From an uncultured Pelagibacteraceae bacterium (GTDB taxonomy: Bacteria; Pseudomonadota; Alphaproteobacteria; Pelagibacterales; Pelagibacteraceae), in assembly GCA_902534465.1 (NCBI GenBank), contig CACAPU010000006.1, positions 1 to 64,000 of the forward strand: DNA of 64,000 nucleotides, written 5' to 3'. Below the pieces are notes generated by a model that was not told the origin of the DNA, did not search any database, and saw only the letters and a program-made list of their open reading frames with translations. The translations under genes and the position numbers were made by a program. Below are positions 1 to 8,208 of this stretch, in pieces. Each line of letters opens with the position of its first letter. The first letter of the stretch is position 1.

Positions 1-518
1 AACTGTTCTTTTGGACCTTTGTTGGATTTTGCAATCATTTTCATAGCTTTTTTAAGTTCACTGTCTCCATTTTTAGAAGGTTTTAAGTTTTTTAATTCTC
101 TTATTCTTCCTCTGTATTGAAGCTCAAGATCTTTATTGTATCCAAAAAAATCAGGAGTACAGACTGCACCATAAGTTTTTGCTACTTCTTGGGTTTCATC
201 TATTACATATGGAAAATTAAAGTTATGATTTTTTGAAAATTTAACCATATTGTCAAATGAGTCTTCCTCGTATCTTTTTGGGTCATTTGACATTATTGCT
301 ATAGATTTAATTCCATCAATTTCTAATTCTTTGCAGTCCTCAACAACATTTTTAATAACTGCCAAAACATAAGGACAGTGATTACAAATAAACATTATTA
401 ATGTTCCATTTTCACCTTTTACATCATTCAATGAAATTATTTTATTATCTATTGATTTAAGTTCAAAGTAATCAGCTTTTTTACCAAAGTCACAAATTGG
501 TGTTTTTGTTAATGCCAT
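1..518 (-). CDS. Thioredoxin-family (AhpC/TSA-like) protein, C-terminus cut by window edge
   Basis: The minus-strand frame opens with ATG at 518 and runs off the window start, so about 172 residues of the N-terminal part are visible. The translation begins MALTKTPICDFG and holds a C-N-H-C motif followed by PYV, the active-site form of a thioredoxin-fold family close to AhpC/TSA and ResA-like proteins. Later segments (YGAVCTPDFF, YRGRI) also fit that fold. It probably acts as a cytoplasmic thiol oxidoreductase or peroxiredoxin-like protein; there is no signal peptide, and the substrate cannot be inferred. It is divergent from the carbonic anhydrase gene with only 20 bp between the two start codons. 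Confidence 0.8.
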   Translation of the reverse strand, partial: MALTKTPICDFGKKADYFELKSIDNKIISLNDVKGENGTLIMFICNHCPYVLAVIKNVVEDCKELEIDGIKSIAIMSNDPKRYEEDSFDNMVKFSKNHNFNFPYVIDETQEVAKTYGAVCTPDFFGYNKDLELQYRGRIRELKNLKPSKNGDSELKKAMKMIAKSNKGPKEQ

Positions 519-538
519 GATAAAAGACTATATAATTT

Positions 539-1051
539 ATGTTTTATGATTTAAAAGATAAAAAACCAAAAAACCTTGGCGAAAATTGGGTAGCGCCTAA
601 CGCTGTTATAATTGGAGACGTAACATTAGAAAAAAACTCCAGTGTCTGGTTTAATGCAACTCTTAGAGGTGATATCGAAAATATACACATTGGAGAAGGT
701 TCAAATGTACAAGATGGAAGTGTTTTACATACAGACCCAGGTTACCCTTTAAAAATTGGGAAGAACGTAACCATCGGTCATATGGTTATGCTTCATGGTT
801 GCACAATTGACGATAATTCTTTAATTGGGATTGGAGCAGTAGTTCTTAACAGAGCAAAAGTTGGAAAGAATTGTATAATTGGTGCTAAATCATTAGTAAC
901 AGAGAGAAAAGAAATTCCTGATAATTCTTTAGTAATGGGTTCACCTGGAAAGATTATTCGTCAGTTAACTGATGATGAAATTGAAGCAGTAAAACAAAAT
1001 GCTATTAGATATCAACAAAACTGGAAAAAATATTCAAAATCTGTATTTTAA
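539..1051 (+). CDS. Gamma-class carbonic anhydrase family protein
   Basis: 170 residues forming a left-handed beta-helix of hexapeptide repeats (I-G-D-V-x-L, I-G-E-G-S-N, I-G-K-N-V-T and later turns), typical of the YrdA/PaaY/CaiE branch of gamma-carbonic anhydrases. Candidate zinc ligands are histidines in the segments VLHTDPG, TIGHMVM and LHGCTI, matching the three-His site formed between subunits of the trimer. The length is normal for the family. The likely role is interconversion of CO2 and bicarbonate in the cytosol, although some family members have no proven activity. The next gene starts 4 bp after its stop. Confidence 0.9.
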   Translation: MFYDLKDKKPKNLGENWVAPNAVIIGDVTLEKNSSVWFNATLRGDIENIHIGEGSNVQDGSVLHTDPGYPLKIGKNVTIGHMVMLHGCTIDDNSLIGIGAVVLNRAKVGKNCIIGAKSLVTERKEIPDNSLVMGSPGKIIRQLTDDEIEAVKQNAIRYQQNWKKYSKSVF

Positions 1052-1055
1052 AAAA

Positions 1056-1925
1056 ATGAAAAAAATAATTATATTTTTTATAATATTTTTATATTCATCC
1101 TTCTCTTTTGCCTCAGACGAAAAACCTGGAAGATTTTTTGAAGATCAACCAGATGTTACTGATGAACCTCAAGTTCATTTTATTTATCTATTAAACAAAG
1201 ATAGCGAGGATAGAGAATGGGATATCAATGGAAAAATGGAGAAGGAATTATTGGAGGCCAATGAAAAAATGCTCGAAATGACAAAGGGTAATCAGAAGTT
1301 TAGGTATGACTTAAGGGAAGATGGCAAATTAGATATTTCTTTTGTTAGATTGGATAAACAATATAAAGGAAATTATAATATGGAATACCCTGATGCATAT
1401 TTGACAAAATTAGGTTTTAATAATCCTAATAAATTGTACTTTTCATGGGTTGATGTAGGACATAGAGATGGGGGACAAGGAGCTGTACACCATGGATATA
1501 TTTTTTTAAAAAGTAAATATAACACAAACAAAAATAAAAGAATTTTAATTACCTTACATGAATTAATGCATGTAAATGGATTTGCTTGGCCATGCACAAA
1601 AGGAGCTAAAAAATCACACAAGTTTGGGACAATAATTGGAGGGCCTGACGGGGGAGACAAGTATAATTTGGGCTCATCATTGTATAATCTTAAAGATCCT
1701 ACTTGTCCTGATTTTAAAGATTCTGTCTTTTTAGATCCGACTTCTAGTACACCATTTAATCCTGTTTACTTAAAATGTGCAATGGCTGCAGAAGTTGGTC
1801 GAGGTATTTCTCCTGATAGTAATTATGAATGGAGAGATAGATATTCTCATAAAAAACTAAAAAAAATTAAAAAGAAAAGAACCTGGTGCACATATAATTT
1901 ATATAAAGATTTCAAAAATTTCTAG
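1056..1925 (+). CDS. Exported protein with HExxH zinc-peptidase motif (paralogue 1)
   Basis: The start is set at ATG 1056, not the in-frame ATG at 999, because 1056 gives a clean signal peptide (KK, hydrophobic core, cleavage near SFA-SDE) and begins 4 bp after the preceding stop. The mature part is about 270 residues. An H-E-L-M-H motif lies at residues 168-172, a zincin-type zinc site; several Cys residues in the second half suggest disulphides in the periplasm. It shares the blocks KPGRFFEDQPDV and DSEDRE-DINGKME with the gene at 2509, so the two are paralogues. No named family was recognised. A secreted metallopeptidase is inferred from the motif only. Confidence 0.7.
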   Translation: MKKIIIFFIIFLYSSFSFASDEKPGRFFEDQPDVTDEPQVHFIYLLNKDSEDREWDINGKMEKELLEANEKMLEMTKGNQKFRYDLREDGKLDISFVRLDKQYKGNYNMEYPDAYLTKLGFNNPNKLYFSWVDVGHRDGGQGAVHHGYIFLKSKYNTNKNKRILITLHELMHVNGFAWPCTKGAKKSHKFGTIIGGPDGGDKYNLGSSLYNLKDPTCPDFKDSVFLDPTSSTPFNPVYLKCAMAAEVGRGISPDSNYEWRDRYSHKKLKKIKKKRTWCTYNLYKDFKNF

Positions 1926-1927
1926 AG

Positions 1928-2512
1928 ATGAAAATATTGCTGATAATTTTAATAGCTTTATTTCCACAATTCTCCCAAGCTTTTGAAAGATTTATACCTT
2001 TAGAGCTTTTCACAGGTGGAAAAATTAGAAATGATACAGAAATTAAATTTACAAAAGCTAATTTAATATTTGGTGAAAAGAAAAAAAAGAAAATTATAGG
2101 TCCTGAAGATTGGTATCATCCAGAAACTGGAGAAAAAATAAAAGTTTATAAAAGAACAAGAAAAGGGCAAAGTGGTCTCAAAACCCAACTATTTACTATA
2201 ACTAACGATGGTCAATGCATAGGAAGAATTTGGGATAGTAGACGTGGTGGTAGAATAATTGAAAATGGGTGTAAATTTCCCTTGGGAATTTGGAAAGAGG
2301 GAGAAACAAGGTCTTTTGAAGGGTCTTCTGGGGGGAAACCTAGAAAAATTGAATTAACAATTTTAAAATTAGGAAAAAATCAAAATAGCAATCTTAAATT
2401 TAATTGGAAATTATATAATATGAAAAATGGAAAATTAATGGATGATAACGATTATACTTTTGTTCCAGGAAAAGCGATGGTAGAATTAAATGACAAAAAT
2501 ATATCTAAATGA
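1928..2512 (+). CDS. Exported protein of unknown function
   Basis: 194 residues with an N-terminal signal peptide (MKILLIILIALF, cleavage near SQA-F). The mature protein is basic, rich in Lys and Gly, and has two Cys (NDGQCIGRIW and ENGCKFPLG) about 20 residues apart that could form one disulphide. No catalytic motif was recognised. It begins 2 bp after the stop of the first HExxH gene and overlaps the start of the second by 4 bp, so it sits inside the same transcription unit and may be an accessory or inhibitor of the flanking putative peptidases. That role is inference from position alone. Confidence 0.65.
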   Translation: MKILLIILIALFPQFSQAFERFIPLELFTGGKIRNDTEIKFTKANLIFGEKKKKKIIGPEDWYHPETGEKIKVYKRTRKGQSGLKTQLFTITNDGQCIGRIWDSRRGGRIIENGCKFPLGIWKEGETRSFEGSSGGKPRKIELTILKLGKNQNSNLKFNWKLYNMKNGKLMDDNDYTFVPGKAMVELNDKNISK

Positions 2513-3837
2513 GAAAAATATTTTTAATTTTTACATTCTTAATTCTTAATGTGTTGTTTAGCGGGAATATCTATGCAGGTGTTAATGAGCCCGGGGTATC
2601 GTCTATTAAAGGAGAGTGTGCTGGAGCGTTTAAACACAATCATAAAAAACATATAAAAAAATCACTTAAACTAATTAAAGAAAAAAAAACAAATTTTGTT
2701 CTCTATGCTAGTTGTGATTCTGGTAGCTATTCCTATGCTTATAATAAAGGTAAAGATTTAGAAAAACTTCATAAGAAAACATACAAAAAATGCATGAAAA
2801 ATTCTAAGAAATATACTGGTGGCAAAGAATGTTATTTGTATGCAGTTAATGAAAAAGTTGTTTGGAAATATGACCAGGCTAAAGCATCGGCTATATCAAA
2901 AGCCAAATTAGCAGAAGCAAAAGTGCTACAAGAAAAGAATGCCGCGATGGATAAAAAACCAGGAAGATTTTTTGAGGATCAACCTGATGTAAATGATGAT
3001 TATCAAATTCATTTTAATTATCTGTTAGCTCAAGATAGTGAGGATAGAGAATTAGATATAAATGGTAAAATGGAAGAAATTATCTTAATGGCGAATAAAT
3101 GGATGGAAATTTCTACTAGTATAAACAAAAAAGGCGACAAGGTACCACGTAAATATAAGTTAGATTACAGATCAGATGGAAAGTTAGATATTACTTTTAT
3201 AAGAATGGATAAAAATTTTAGTCAGCTTCATAAGTGGGCAAATAATGACATAACACCTTTCTTATACAAAAAAAAAGGTCAAACAAATAATAAAAAAATG
3301 TATTTTAATTTCGCCGATATCAATAGTGTCGACGGTGGAGAGGCAGGCGTAGGATTTGGTTCAATATTTTTACGAAATAAATCTGTTGGTACTGACAAAA
3401 GAAAGGCTGCAATAGCTTTACATGAATTACTACACACTCAAGGGATGGGAACAAATTGTATACCAGGGATAAAAAATGGTCATTATACGAATAGAGACTT
3501 AAGGACTATGCTAAATTCAGTAGATCCTAATAGTCCTAGAATTGGAAAAATCTATGCGCACGATATAGATATGTGTCCACAATTTATGGATTCGGTTTAC
3601 CTAACTCCAACAAGAGAAGATGCATATGATCCATATAAAATTTTTTGTTTGTTTGAACTTGGAAAATATAAACATCCAAAATATATAAAAGTCATAAATA
3701 AATTAAAAGAAGCTGGAAGATACAATTGGAAGACAAGATTTGGTCCAAGTTGCTCTACGAGAAATTTTAGTAAAGATAGCCAAGGTTATTATCTTTTAGG
3801 TGTTGAAGGTAATATTTTAGATAAAGTAAATTATTAA
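2509..3837 (+). CDS. Exported protein with HExxH motif and extra N-terminal domain (paralogue 2)
   Basis: 442 residues with a signal peptide (MRKIFLIFTFLILNVLF, cleavage near IYA-GVN). After it comes an extra domain of roughly 110 residues with paired cysteines (GECAG, YASCDSG, KKCMK, KECYLYAVN), then a Lys/Ala-rich linker, then the region paralogous to the 1056 gene starting at KKPGRFFEDQPDV. The H-E-L-L-H motif is at residues 305-309. The start overlaps the previous stop by 4 bp (ATGA). The domain layout suggests a cell-surface or periplasmic binding module fused to a zincin-like catalytic module; substrate and activity are unknown. Confidence 0.7.
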   Translation: MRKIFLIFTFLILNVLFSGNIYAGVNEPGVSSIKGECAGAFKHNHKKHIKKSLKLIKEKKTNFVLYASCDSGSYSYAYNKGKDLEKLHKKTYKKCMKNSKKYTGGKECYLYAVNEKVVWKYDQAKASAISKAKLAEAKVLQEKNAAMDKKPGRFFEDQPDVNDDYQIHFNYLLAQDSEDRELDINGKMEEIILMANKWMEISTSINKKGDKVPRKYKLDYRSDGKLDITFIRMDKNFSQLHKWANNDITPFLYKKKGQTNNKKMYFNFADINSVDGGEAGVGFGSIFLRNKSVGTDKRKAAIALHELLHTQGMGTNCIPGIKNGHYTNRDLRTMLNSVDPNSPRIGKIYAHDIDMCPQFMDSVYLTPTREDAYDPYKIFCLFELGKYKHPKYIKVINKLKEAGRYNWKTRFGPSCSTRNFSKDSQGYYLLGVEGNILDKVNY

Positions 3838-3853
3838 TAAAACAAATTAACTA

Positions 3854-4723
3854 GTGAAAAAAATATTTATAGTTTTAATCGCTTTAATTTTTTATTCTAC
3901 TTCAGTAGTTGCTGTAGAAAAATTTGAGTTTAGATACAATATTCATGAAAATTTACCCAAAAAATGGGTAACTGAATTCAAGAATATAATGGATGTTTTA
4001 CAAGAAGTTCTACCTATTCAAGATAATATGAATGATTATCTCAAAAGTCCAGGAATGGATATCTATGCTTGGAAAAGTACAAAAAATCCTTTTCCAGAAG
4101 TTAAGAATAATATGAAAGGTTCATGTATTTGCGGTGATGGTTCAACTAGATGGATGCAGATAGAAATACCAAGTAAAGAATTAGCAAAAAAATATATACA
4201 CCGTTATTCTGTGATTGCTCATGAATATTTTCATGTTTATCAAATATCACTTTCAGAAAATAAATTATCAGATAGAGACTCACCAAAATGGTTGACCGAG
4301 GGAGGAGCAAAAGTTTTTGAAGAAATTTATGTGAAACAATATTATGGAAAAGACAGTTTAAAAAATGATCTTCAAAGAAAAGAAATGTGGAGTAAAAAGG
4401 TTTTAAAAGAACCTAGCCTTTACGAAAAACACAAAACATCAAATAAAAGAGGAATGGATGGCAACTATACAGGTTCTGCCTTCATGGTGCTAGTATTAGT
4501 AAACGAACTGAAAAAAAATAATATTTCTGAACAACAAGCTTTTCAATTAGTTTTTAGAGATTTTTGGATTGAGAGAGCAAAGTACAGAAAATGGGAAAAA
4601 GCATTTGAGCAGACTTTTAAAATGAGTGCTGGAGAATTTTATGAAAGATTAAGTAAATATAAAAGAGTCGTAAAAAAAATCTTACCGAGTAAGAACTTAA
4701 AAATTCAAGATATTTTTAGTTAA
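3854..4723 (+). CDS. Exported gluzincin-like putative metallopeptidase
   Basis: 289 residues from a GTG start that places a signal peptide (KKIFIVLIALIFYST, cleavage near VVA-VEK) at the N-terminus. An H-E-Y-F-H motif at residues 123-127 is followed about 21 residues later by WLTEGGA with Glu149, the arrangement of gluzincins such as the peptidase MA-like group, where the downstream Glu is the third zinc ligand. It is not obviously related to the two paralogous HExxH proteins just upstream. It begins 16 bp after their operon and probably belongs to it. Periplasmic or extracellular proteolysis is the best guess. Confidence 0.7.
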   Translation: MKKIFIVLIALIFYSTSVVAVEKFEFRYNIHENLPKKWVTEFKNIMDVLQEVLPIQDNMNDYLKSPGMDIYAWKSTKNPFPEVKNNMKGSCICGDGSTRWMQIEIPSKELAKKYIHRYSVIAHEYFHVYQISLSENKLSDRDSPKWLTEGGAKVFEEIYVKQYYGKDSLKNDLQRKEMWSKKVLKEPSLYEKHKTSNKRGMDGNYTGSAFMVLVLVNELKKNNISEQQAFQLVFRDFWIERAKYRKWEKAFEQTFKMSAGEFYERLSKYKRVVKKILPSKNLKIQDIFS

Positions 4724-4737
4724 TCCTTAACCAATCT

Positions 4738-4938
4738 TCAGAAAAGAAGGTCATGAACTGAGTAAATAATTAATCCTAAAATAATTAGAAAAAATATTAT
4801 AAAAGCTATTTGCTCACTAATTTTTTTAGTAACTTTGGTTTCACCTTTTTTAAATTTTCTGATTTGAAATATTCCAAACCTCATAACAGCCAATCCACCT
4901 AAAACAAGTACTACAGCAATAATTAATCCACTTAGCAT
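4738..4938 (-). CDS. Small two-helix membrane protein
   Basis: 66 residues with two hydrophobic segments (about 3-20 and 45-63) separated by a basic loop rich in Lys. This predicts a small inner-membrane hairpin with a cytoplasmic loop. It lies 2 bp downstream of the PNPOx-like gene on the same strand, so translation is probably coupled. No family was recognised. Confidence 0.6.
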   Translation of the reverse strand: MLSGLIIAVVLVLGGLAVMRFGIFQIRKFKKGETKVTKKISEQIAFIIFFLIILGLIIYSVHDLLF

Positions 4939-4940
4939 TT

Positions 4941-5546
4941 TTATGGAACTAGCCAGTTTTGTTTATTATTTGAGATATCAAATCTTGCTCTTCTATGACC
5001 TTTTGCTGCAAGATATAACCATTCTATACTCTCAATATTGCATTGAATTACAGTAAAGTTTTTATAACCTTCTTCACTTTGTTTCATAGTAAAACCAGAT
5101 TTTTCAATTTCCTCACTTAAACCTGAACTAGGCTCATCAATTTCAGTACCAGGACCATTATTTACTAAATAACATTTACGACTTACATGAGCTGTTTTTG
5201 ACCATGATTGTTCTGTGATTTCATTGTCATGATTGACAACACATTTAACTTTTACTCTAAGCTGAATCTTTTCTTCTTTGTCATAGAATATGAGAGCTGC
5301 ACTGCTGTTTTTTTTTAATTTTGGAATTTTATCTGATCTAATATCACTATGAAACTGAAGAAGATTATTTAATTGGTCAGATTTTCTAAGAACTACTATT
5401 CTTCCATCAAATTCTGATTGATCTCCACAAACAAATACTGGAATTCGAAAAGGTGATGATCTATTCGTTACAGCATCATCAAGCATCGACCATATTTTTT
5501 TTTTTATTTCAGAAAAGTCCTCATAGTATGGGACGGTATTTGACAT
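4941..5546 (-). CDS. Pyridoxamine 5'-phosphate oxidase-like flavoprotein
   Basis: 201 residues with the split-barrel FMN-binding pattern of the PNPOx superfamily: an N-terminal helix (KKIWSMLDDAV), then DGRIVVLRK, LQFHSDIRSDKI and SSAALIFYDKEEKIQLRVKV, ending in a block close to the family signature (WLYLAAKGHRRARF). The C-terminus and substrate loops differ from true PdxH, so it is more likely one of the general PNPOx-like proteins (Alr4036 type) of uncertain substrate. It starts 4 bp downstream of the dehydrogenase gene on the same strand. Confidence 0.75.
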   Translation of the reverse strand: MSNTVPYYEDFSEIKKKIWSMLDDAVTNRSSPFRIPVFVCGDQSEFDGRIVVLRKSDQLNNLLQFHSDIRSDKIPKLKKNSSAALIFYDKEEKIQLRVKVKCVVNHDNEITEQSWSKTAHVSRKCYLVNNGPGTEIDEPSSGLSEEIEKSGFTMKQSEEGYKNFTVIQCNIESIEWLYLAAKGHRRARFDISNNKQNWLVP

Positions 5547-5550
5547 TAGA

Positions 5551-6426
5551 TTATTTCTTTTTTTTAAGCCTAGCGATCAGACTAGAACTATCCCAACGGT
5601 TACCACCCATTTTTTGAACGTCAGCATAATAGTTATCAACAATTTCAGTGATAGGAACAGGTGAACCATTTCTTTTAGCTTCCTCAATTACAATCTTTAA
5701 ATCTTTTCTCATCCAATCTACTGCAAAACCGTAATCAAATTTGTCTTTAACCATAGTTTTATATCTATTTTCCATTTGCCAAGATTGAGCTGCGCCTTTT
5801 GATATTGTTTCCATTACTTTATCAATATCTAAACCAGCATTTATTCCAAAATTGATAGCTTCTGATAGACCTTGAACAACACCTGCAATGCACATTTGGT
5901 TCATCATTTTTGTAAGTTGACCACTTCCCGATGAACCAATTAATTTTACTTTTTTACTATAACAATCAATTATTGGTTCGGCTTTTTTGAAAACTTCTTC
6001 ATCACCTCCTACCATAACTGTAAGAATTCCGCCTTCAGCTCCAGATTGTCCTCCAGAAATTGGTGCATCTAAAAATGCAAATCCTTTTTCTTTCGCTTTA
6101 CCATAAAGTTCTCTTGATACTTCCGCTGATACAGTTGAATTATCCACGTAGATTGAACCCTCTTTAGCGCTATGAAATAATCCGTTTTCACCTAACGTAA
6201 CTTGTTTCAAATCCTCATCGTTACCTACACAAGTAAAAATAAAATCAGCACCTTCCGCAGCTTCTTTTGGAGTTGAAGCCATTTTACCTTTATATTCAGT
6301 AATCCATTTTTCAGCTTTAGCAGTTGTTCTATTAAAAACAGTTACATTGTGCCCAGCTTTTGATATATAACCAGCCATCGGATAACCCATTACCCCGAGA
6401 CCTATGAAAGCAACATTACAAGTCAT
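5551..6426 (-). CDS. NAD(P)-dependent beta-hydroxyacid dehydrogenase (3-hydroxyisobutyrate dehydrogenase family)
   Basis: 291 residues. An N-terminal Rossmann motif (GLGVMGYPMAGYISKAGH) is followed by NRT, where the cofactor ribose is contacted, then the family signature DAPISGGQSGAEGG and the catalytic lysine in SGQLTKMMNQ. The C-terminal helical half fits the fold, and the length is typical. It oxidises a beta-hydroxyacid such as 3-hydroxyisobutyrate, tartronate semialdehyde or a similar compound; the substrate cannot be chosen from sequence alone. Its ATG lies 11 bp from the divergent MFS gene, so their promoters must overlap coding sequence or each other. Confidence 0.87.
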   Translation of the reverse strand: MTCNVAFIGLGVMGYPMAGYISKAGHNVTVFNRTTAKAEKWITEYKGKMASTPKEAAEGADFIFTCVGNDEDLKQVTLGENGLFHSAKEGSIYVDNSTVSAEVSRELYGKAKEKGFAFLDAPISGGQSGAEGGILTVMVGGDEEVFKKAEPIIDCYSKKVKLIGSSGSGQLTKMMNQMCIAGVVQGLSEAINFGINAGLDIDKVMETISKGAAQSWQMENRYKTMVKDKFDYGFAVDWMRKDLKIVIEEAKRNGSPVPITEIVDNYYADVQKMGGNRWDSSSLIARLKKKK

Positions 6427-6437
6427 AAATTATTTAT

Positions 6438-7646
6438 ATGTTTAAAAGTTTAAGTTTAAAAGTAATTATTTTTGGATTCATTTTTACATTTTTTTCATGT
6501 TTTGGACAGAGTTTTTTTATAGGTTTATTTAATTCAAGCATCAGAGAAACACTTTCTATTACACATGGACAATTTGGCACGATTTATGCATCAGCTACTC
6601 TATTTAGTAGTTTACTTCTAATATGGATTGGAAAAAAAATTGATGATGTAAACGTGCTTAAATTTGCAATTTTTGTTACTATACTTTTATCATTTTCTTC
6701 TTTTTTCTTTTCCAAAACATCTTCAGTAGCTTTTCTATTTGTTGCAATTTTTTTAATGAGGTTTTCTGGACAAGGATTAATGTCTCATACAGCTTCAACT
6801 ACTATTTCAAGATATTTTTCAAAATCTAGAGGCAAAGCATTAAGTATTATTTGGTTTGGTTTATCCTCTGCAGAGTTCATAATGCCTGTATTAATCGTTT
6901 ATCTTTTAACACTAATTGTTTGGCAGGATTTATGGGTAATCTTTTCTTTAATAGTTTTAATTTGTCTTCCGTTAGCATCTTATATTTTAGTTAAAGATGT
7001 CAAATTAGATACTAGAGAGGGTGGTCAAAACAATATTTTGAAAGAAGAAAATATTAAAAACTGGAAAAGAATAGAGGTTCTTAGAGATTATAGATTTTAC
7101 ATTGTCTCCTTAAATATGTTGGCAATGCCTTGGATAGCTACAGGAGTATTTGTATATCAATCATTCGTCACTAATTCAAAAGGGTGGGGTGAGTATACAA
7201 TTGCGCAATCTTTTATGTCTTACTCAATTTTTTCTGTAATTACTTTAATTGTTGCTGGTTATTTGATTGATAAGTTTACAAGTAGAAAATTACTAATCTA
7301 TATGAATATTCCATTATTCTTAGGAACTTTAGTAATCATATATTTTGATGCTCCACAGACTGCTTTTTTATTTCTTGGATTGGTAGGAATATCAAACGGT
7401 CTAGCAAACTTATTAGGATCATCAACGTGGGCAGAAATTTACGGGGTAAAATATATTGGATCTATTAAAGCTTTGACTACTGCTTTAATGGTATTTGCAA
7501 CTGCTTTTGGTACAGCATTATTTGGCTTTTTTATAGATGCTGGATTTTCAATTGAAAAAATCGCATTTATTGCAGCAATTGCTATAGCATGCTCTATAGC
7601 CTTACTTTTCACTATAAGAAAAAAATTAAATCCAGTTTATCTCTAA
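6438..7646 (+). CDS. MFS transporter
   Basis: 402 residues with about twelve hydrophobic segments and a central polar loop after the sixth (VKLDTREGGQNN). Features of the major facilitator superfamily include FGTIYASATL in the second helix, a GKKIDD loop after it matching the conserved 2-3 loop, and RYFSKSRGKALS at the 4-5 loop. It belongs to the polytopic, proton-coupled organic anion type; the substrate is unknown. It faces the hydroxyacid dehydrogenase gene across 11 bp, which suggests a shared regulation of uptake and oxidation, but this is inference. Confidence 0.85.
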   Translation: MFKSLSLKVIIFGFIFTFFSCFGQSFFIGLFNSSIRETLSITHGQFGTIYASATLFSSLLLIWIGKKIDDVNVLKFAIFVTILLSFSSFFFSKTSSVAFLFVAIFLMRFSGQGLMSHTASTTISRYFSKSRGKALSIIWFGLSSAEFIMPVLIVYLLTLIVWQDLWVIFSLIVLICLPLASYILVKDVKLDTREGGQNNILKEENIKNWKRIEVLRDYRFYIVSLNMLAMPWIATGVFVYQSFVTNSKGWGEYTIAQSFMSYSIFSVITLIVAGYLIDKFTSRKLLIYMNIPLFLGTLVIIYFDAPQTAFLFLGLVGISNGLANLLGSSTWAEIYGVKYIGSIKALTTALMVFATAFGTALFGFFIDAGFSIEKIAFIAAIAIACSIALLFTIRKKLNPVYL

Positions 7647-7688
7647 TACTGCTTGATTTTTTTATGATCGAGGTGTATCTAACCGTCC

Positions 7689-8207
7689 ATGGCAAGAGTT
7701 ACTGTTGAAGATTGTATAGATAAAGTTGATAGTCCTTACGAATTAGTATTAGTTGCAAAGGAGAGAGCAACGCAACTTAATTCAGGGTTGGAACCTACTT
7801 TAGATAGAGATAATGATAAAAATACTGTCATAGCATTAAGAGAAATAGCTGAAGAAACAATCAAAGTTCCTGATTTAACAGATGCTGCAGTTTATAAGTT
7901 AAGAAAACATGTCGAGCAAATTGATGATACTTCAGAGGACGAAGATGATATTGGCGATGATTTTGAAAATCTTTACAAAGGTGAAATTTCAAAAAGTGGT
8001 GTACCAATTCTTCCATCTAAGAGAGCTAGAAAAATTCCAGAAAAAATTCAAGTTTCTAAAGATGATTTAGCCGAGTTACAAAATACAACTGAACAACCTT
8101 CATCTGAAATTGTTGAGGACATGCAAGAAGAAGAGACTGATGTATCTTTGGACGAAATGAAAGATCAAGAAGAGACTGTATCAGACGAAACAGAAAACCA
8201 AGAATAA
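7689..8207 (+). CDS. rpoZ: RNA polymerase omega subunit with long acidic tail
   Basis: The N-terminal 60 or so residues match omega ([13 protein letters not shown], then NKNTV-like [10 protein letters not shown]), the RpoZ fold that clamps the beta-prime C-terminus. The protein is 172 residues, longer than the usual 70-130, because of an acidic extension of about 90 residues rich in Glu and Asp ([14 protein letters not shown] and several EEE/DE runs to the end). It stands alone rather than beside gmk or spoT. The tail is probably disordered. Confidence 0.92.
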   Translation: MARVTVEDCIDKVDSPYELVLVAKERATQLNSGLEPTLDRDNDKNTVIALREIAEETIKVPDLTDAAVYKLRKHVEQIDDTSEDEDDIGDDFENLYKGEISKSGVPILPSKRARKIPEKIQVSKDDLAELQNTTEQPSSEIVEDMQEEETDVSLDEMKDQEETVSDETENQE

Positions 8208-8208
8208 A

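Noticed and set aside
999..1055. N-terminal extension of the first HExxH gene from ATG 999
   Set aside because: It overlaps the carbonic anhydrase gene and would hide the signal peptide that begins at ATG 1056.
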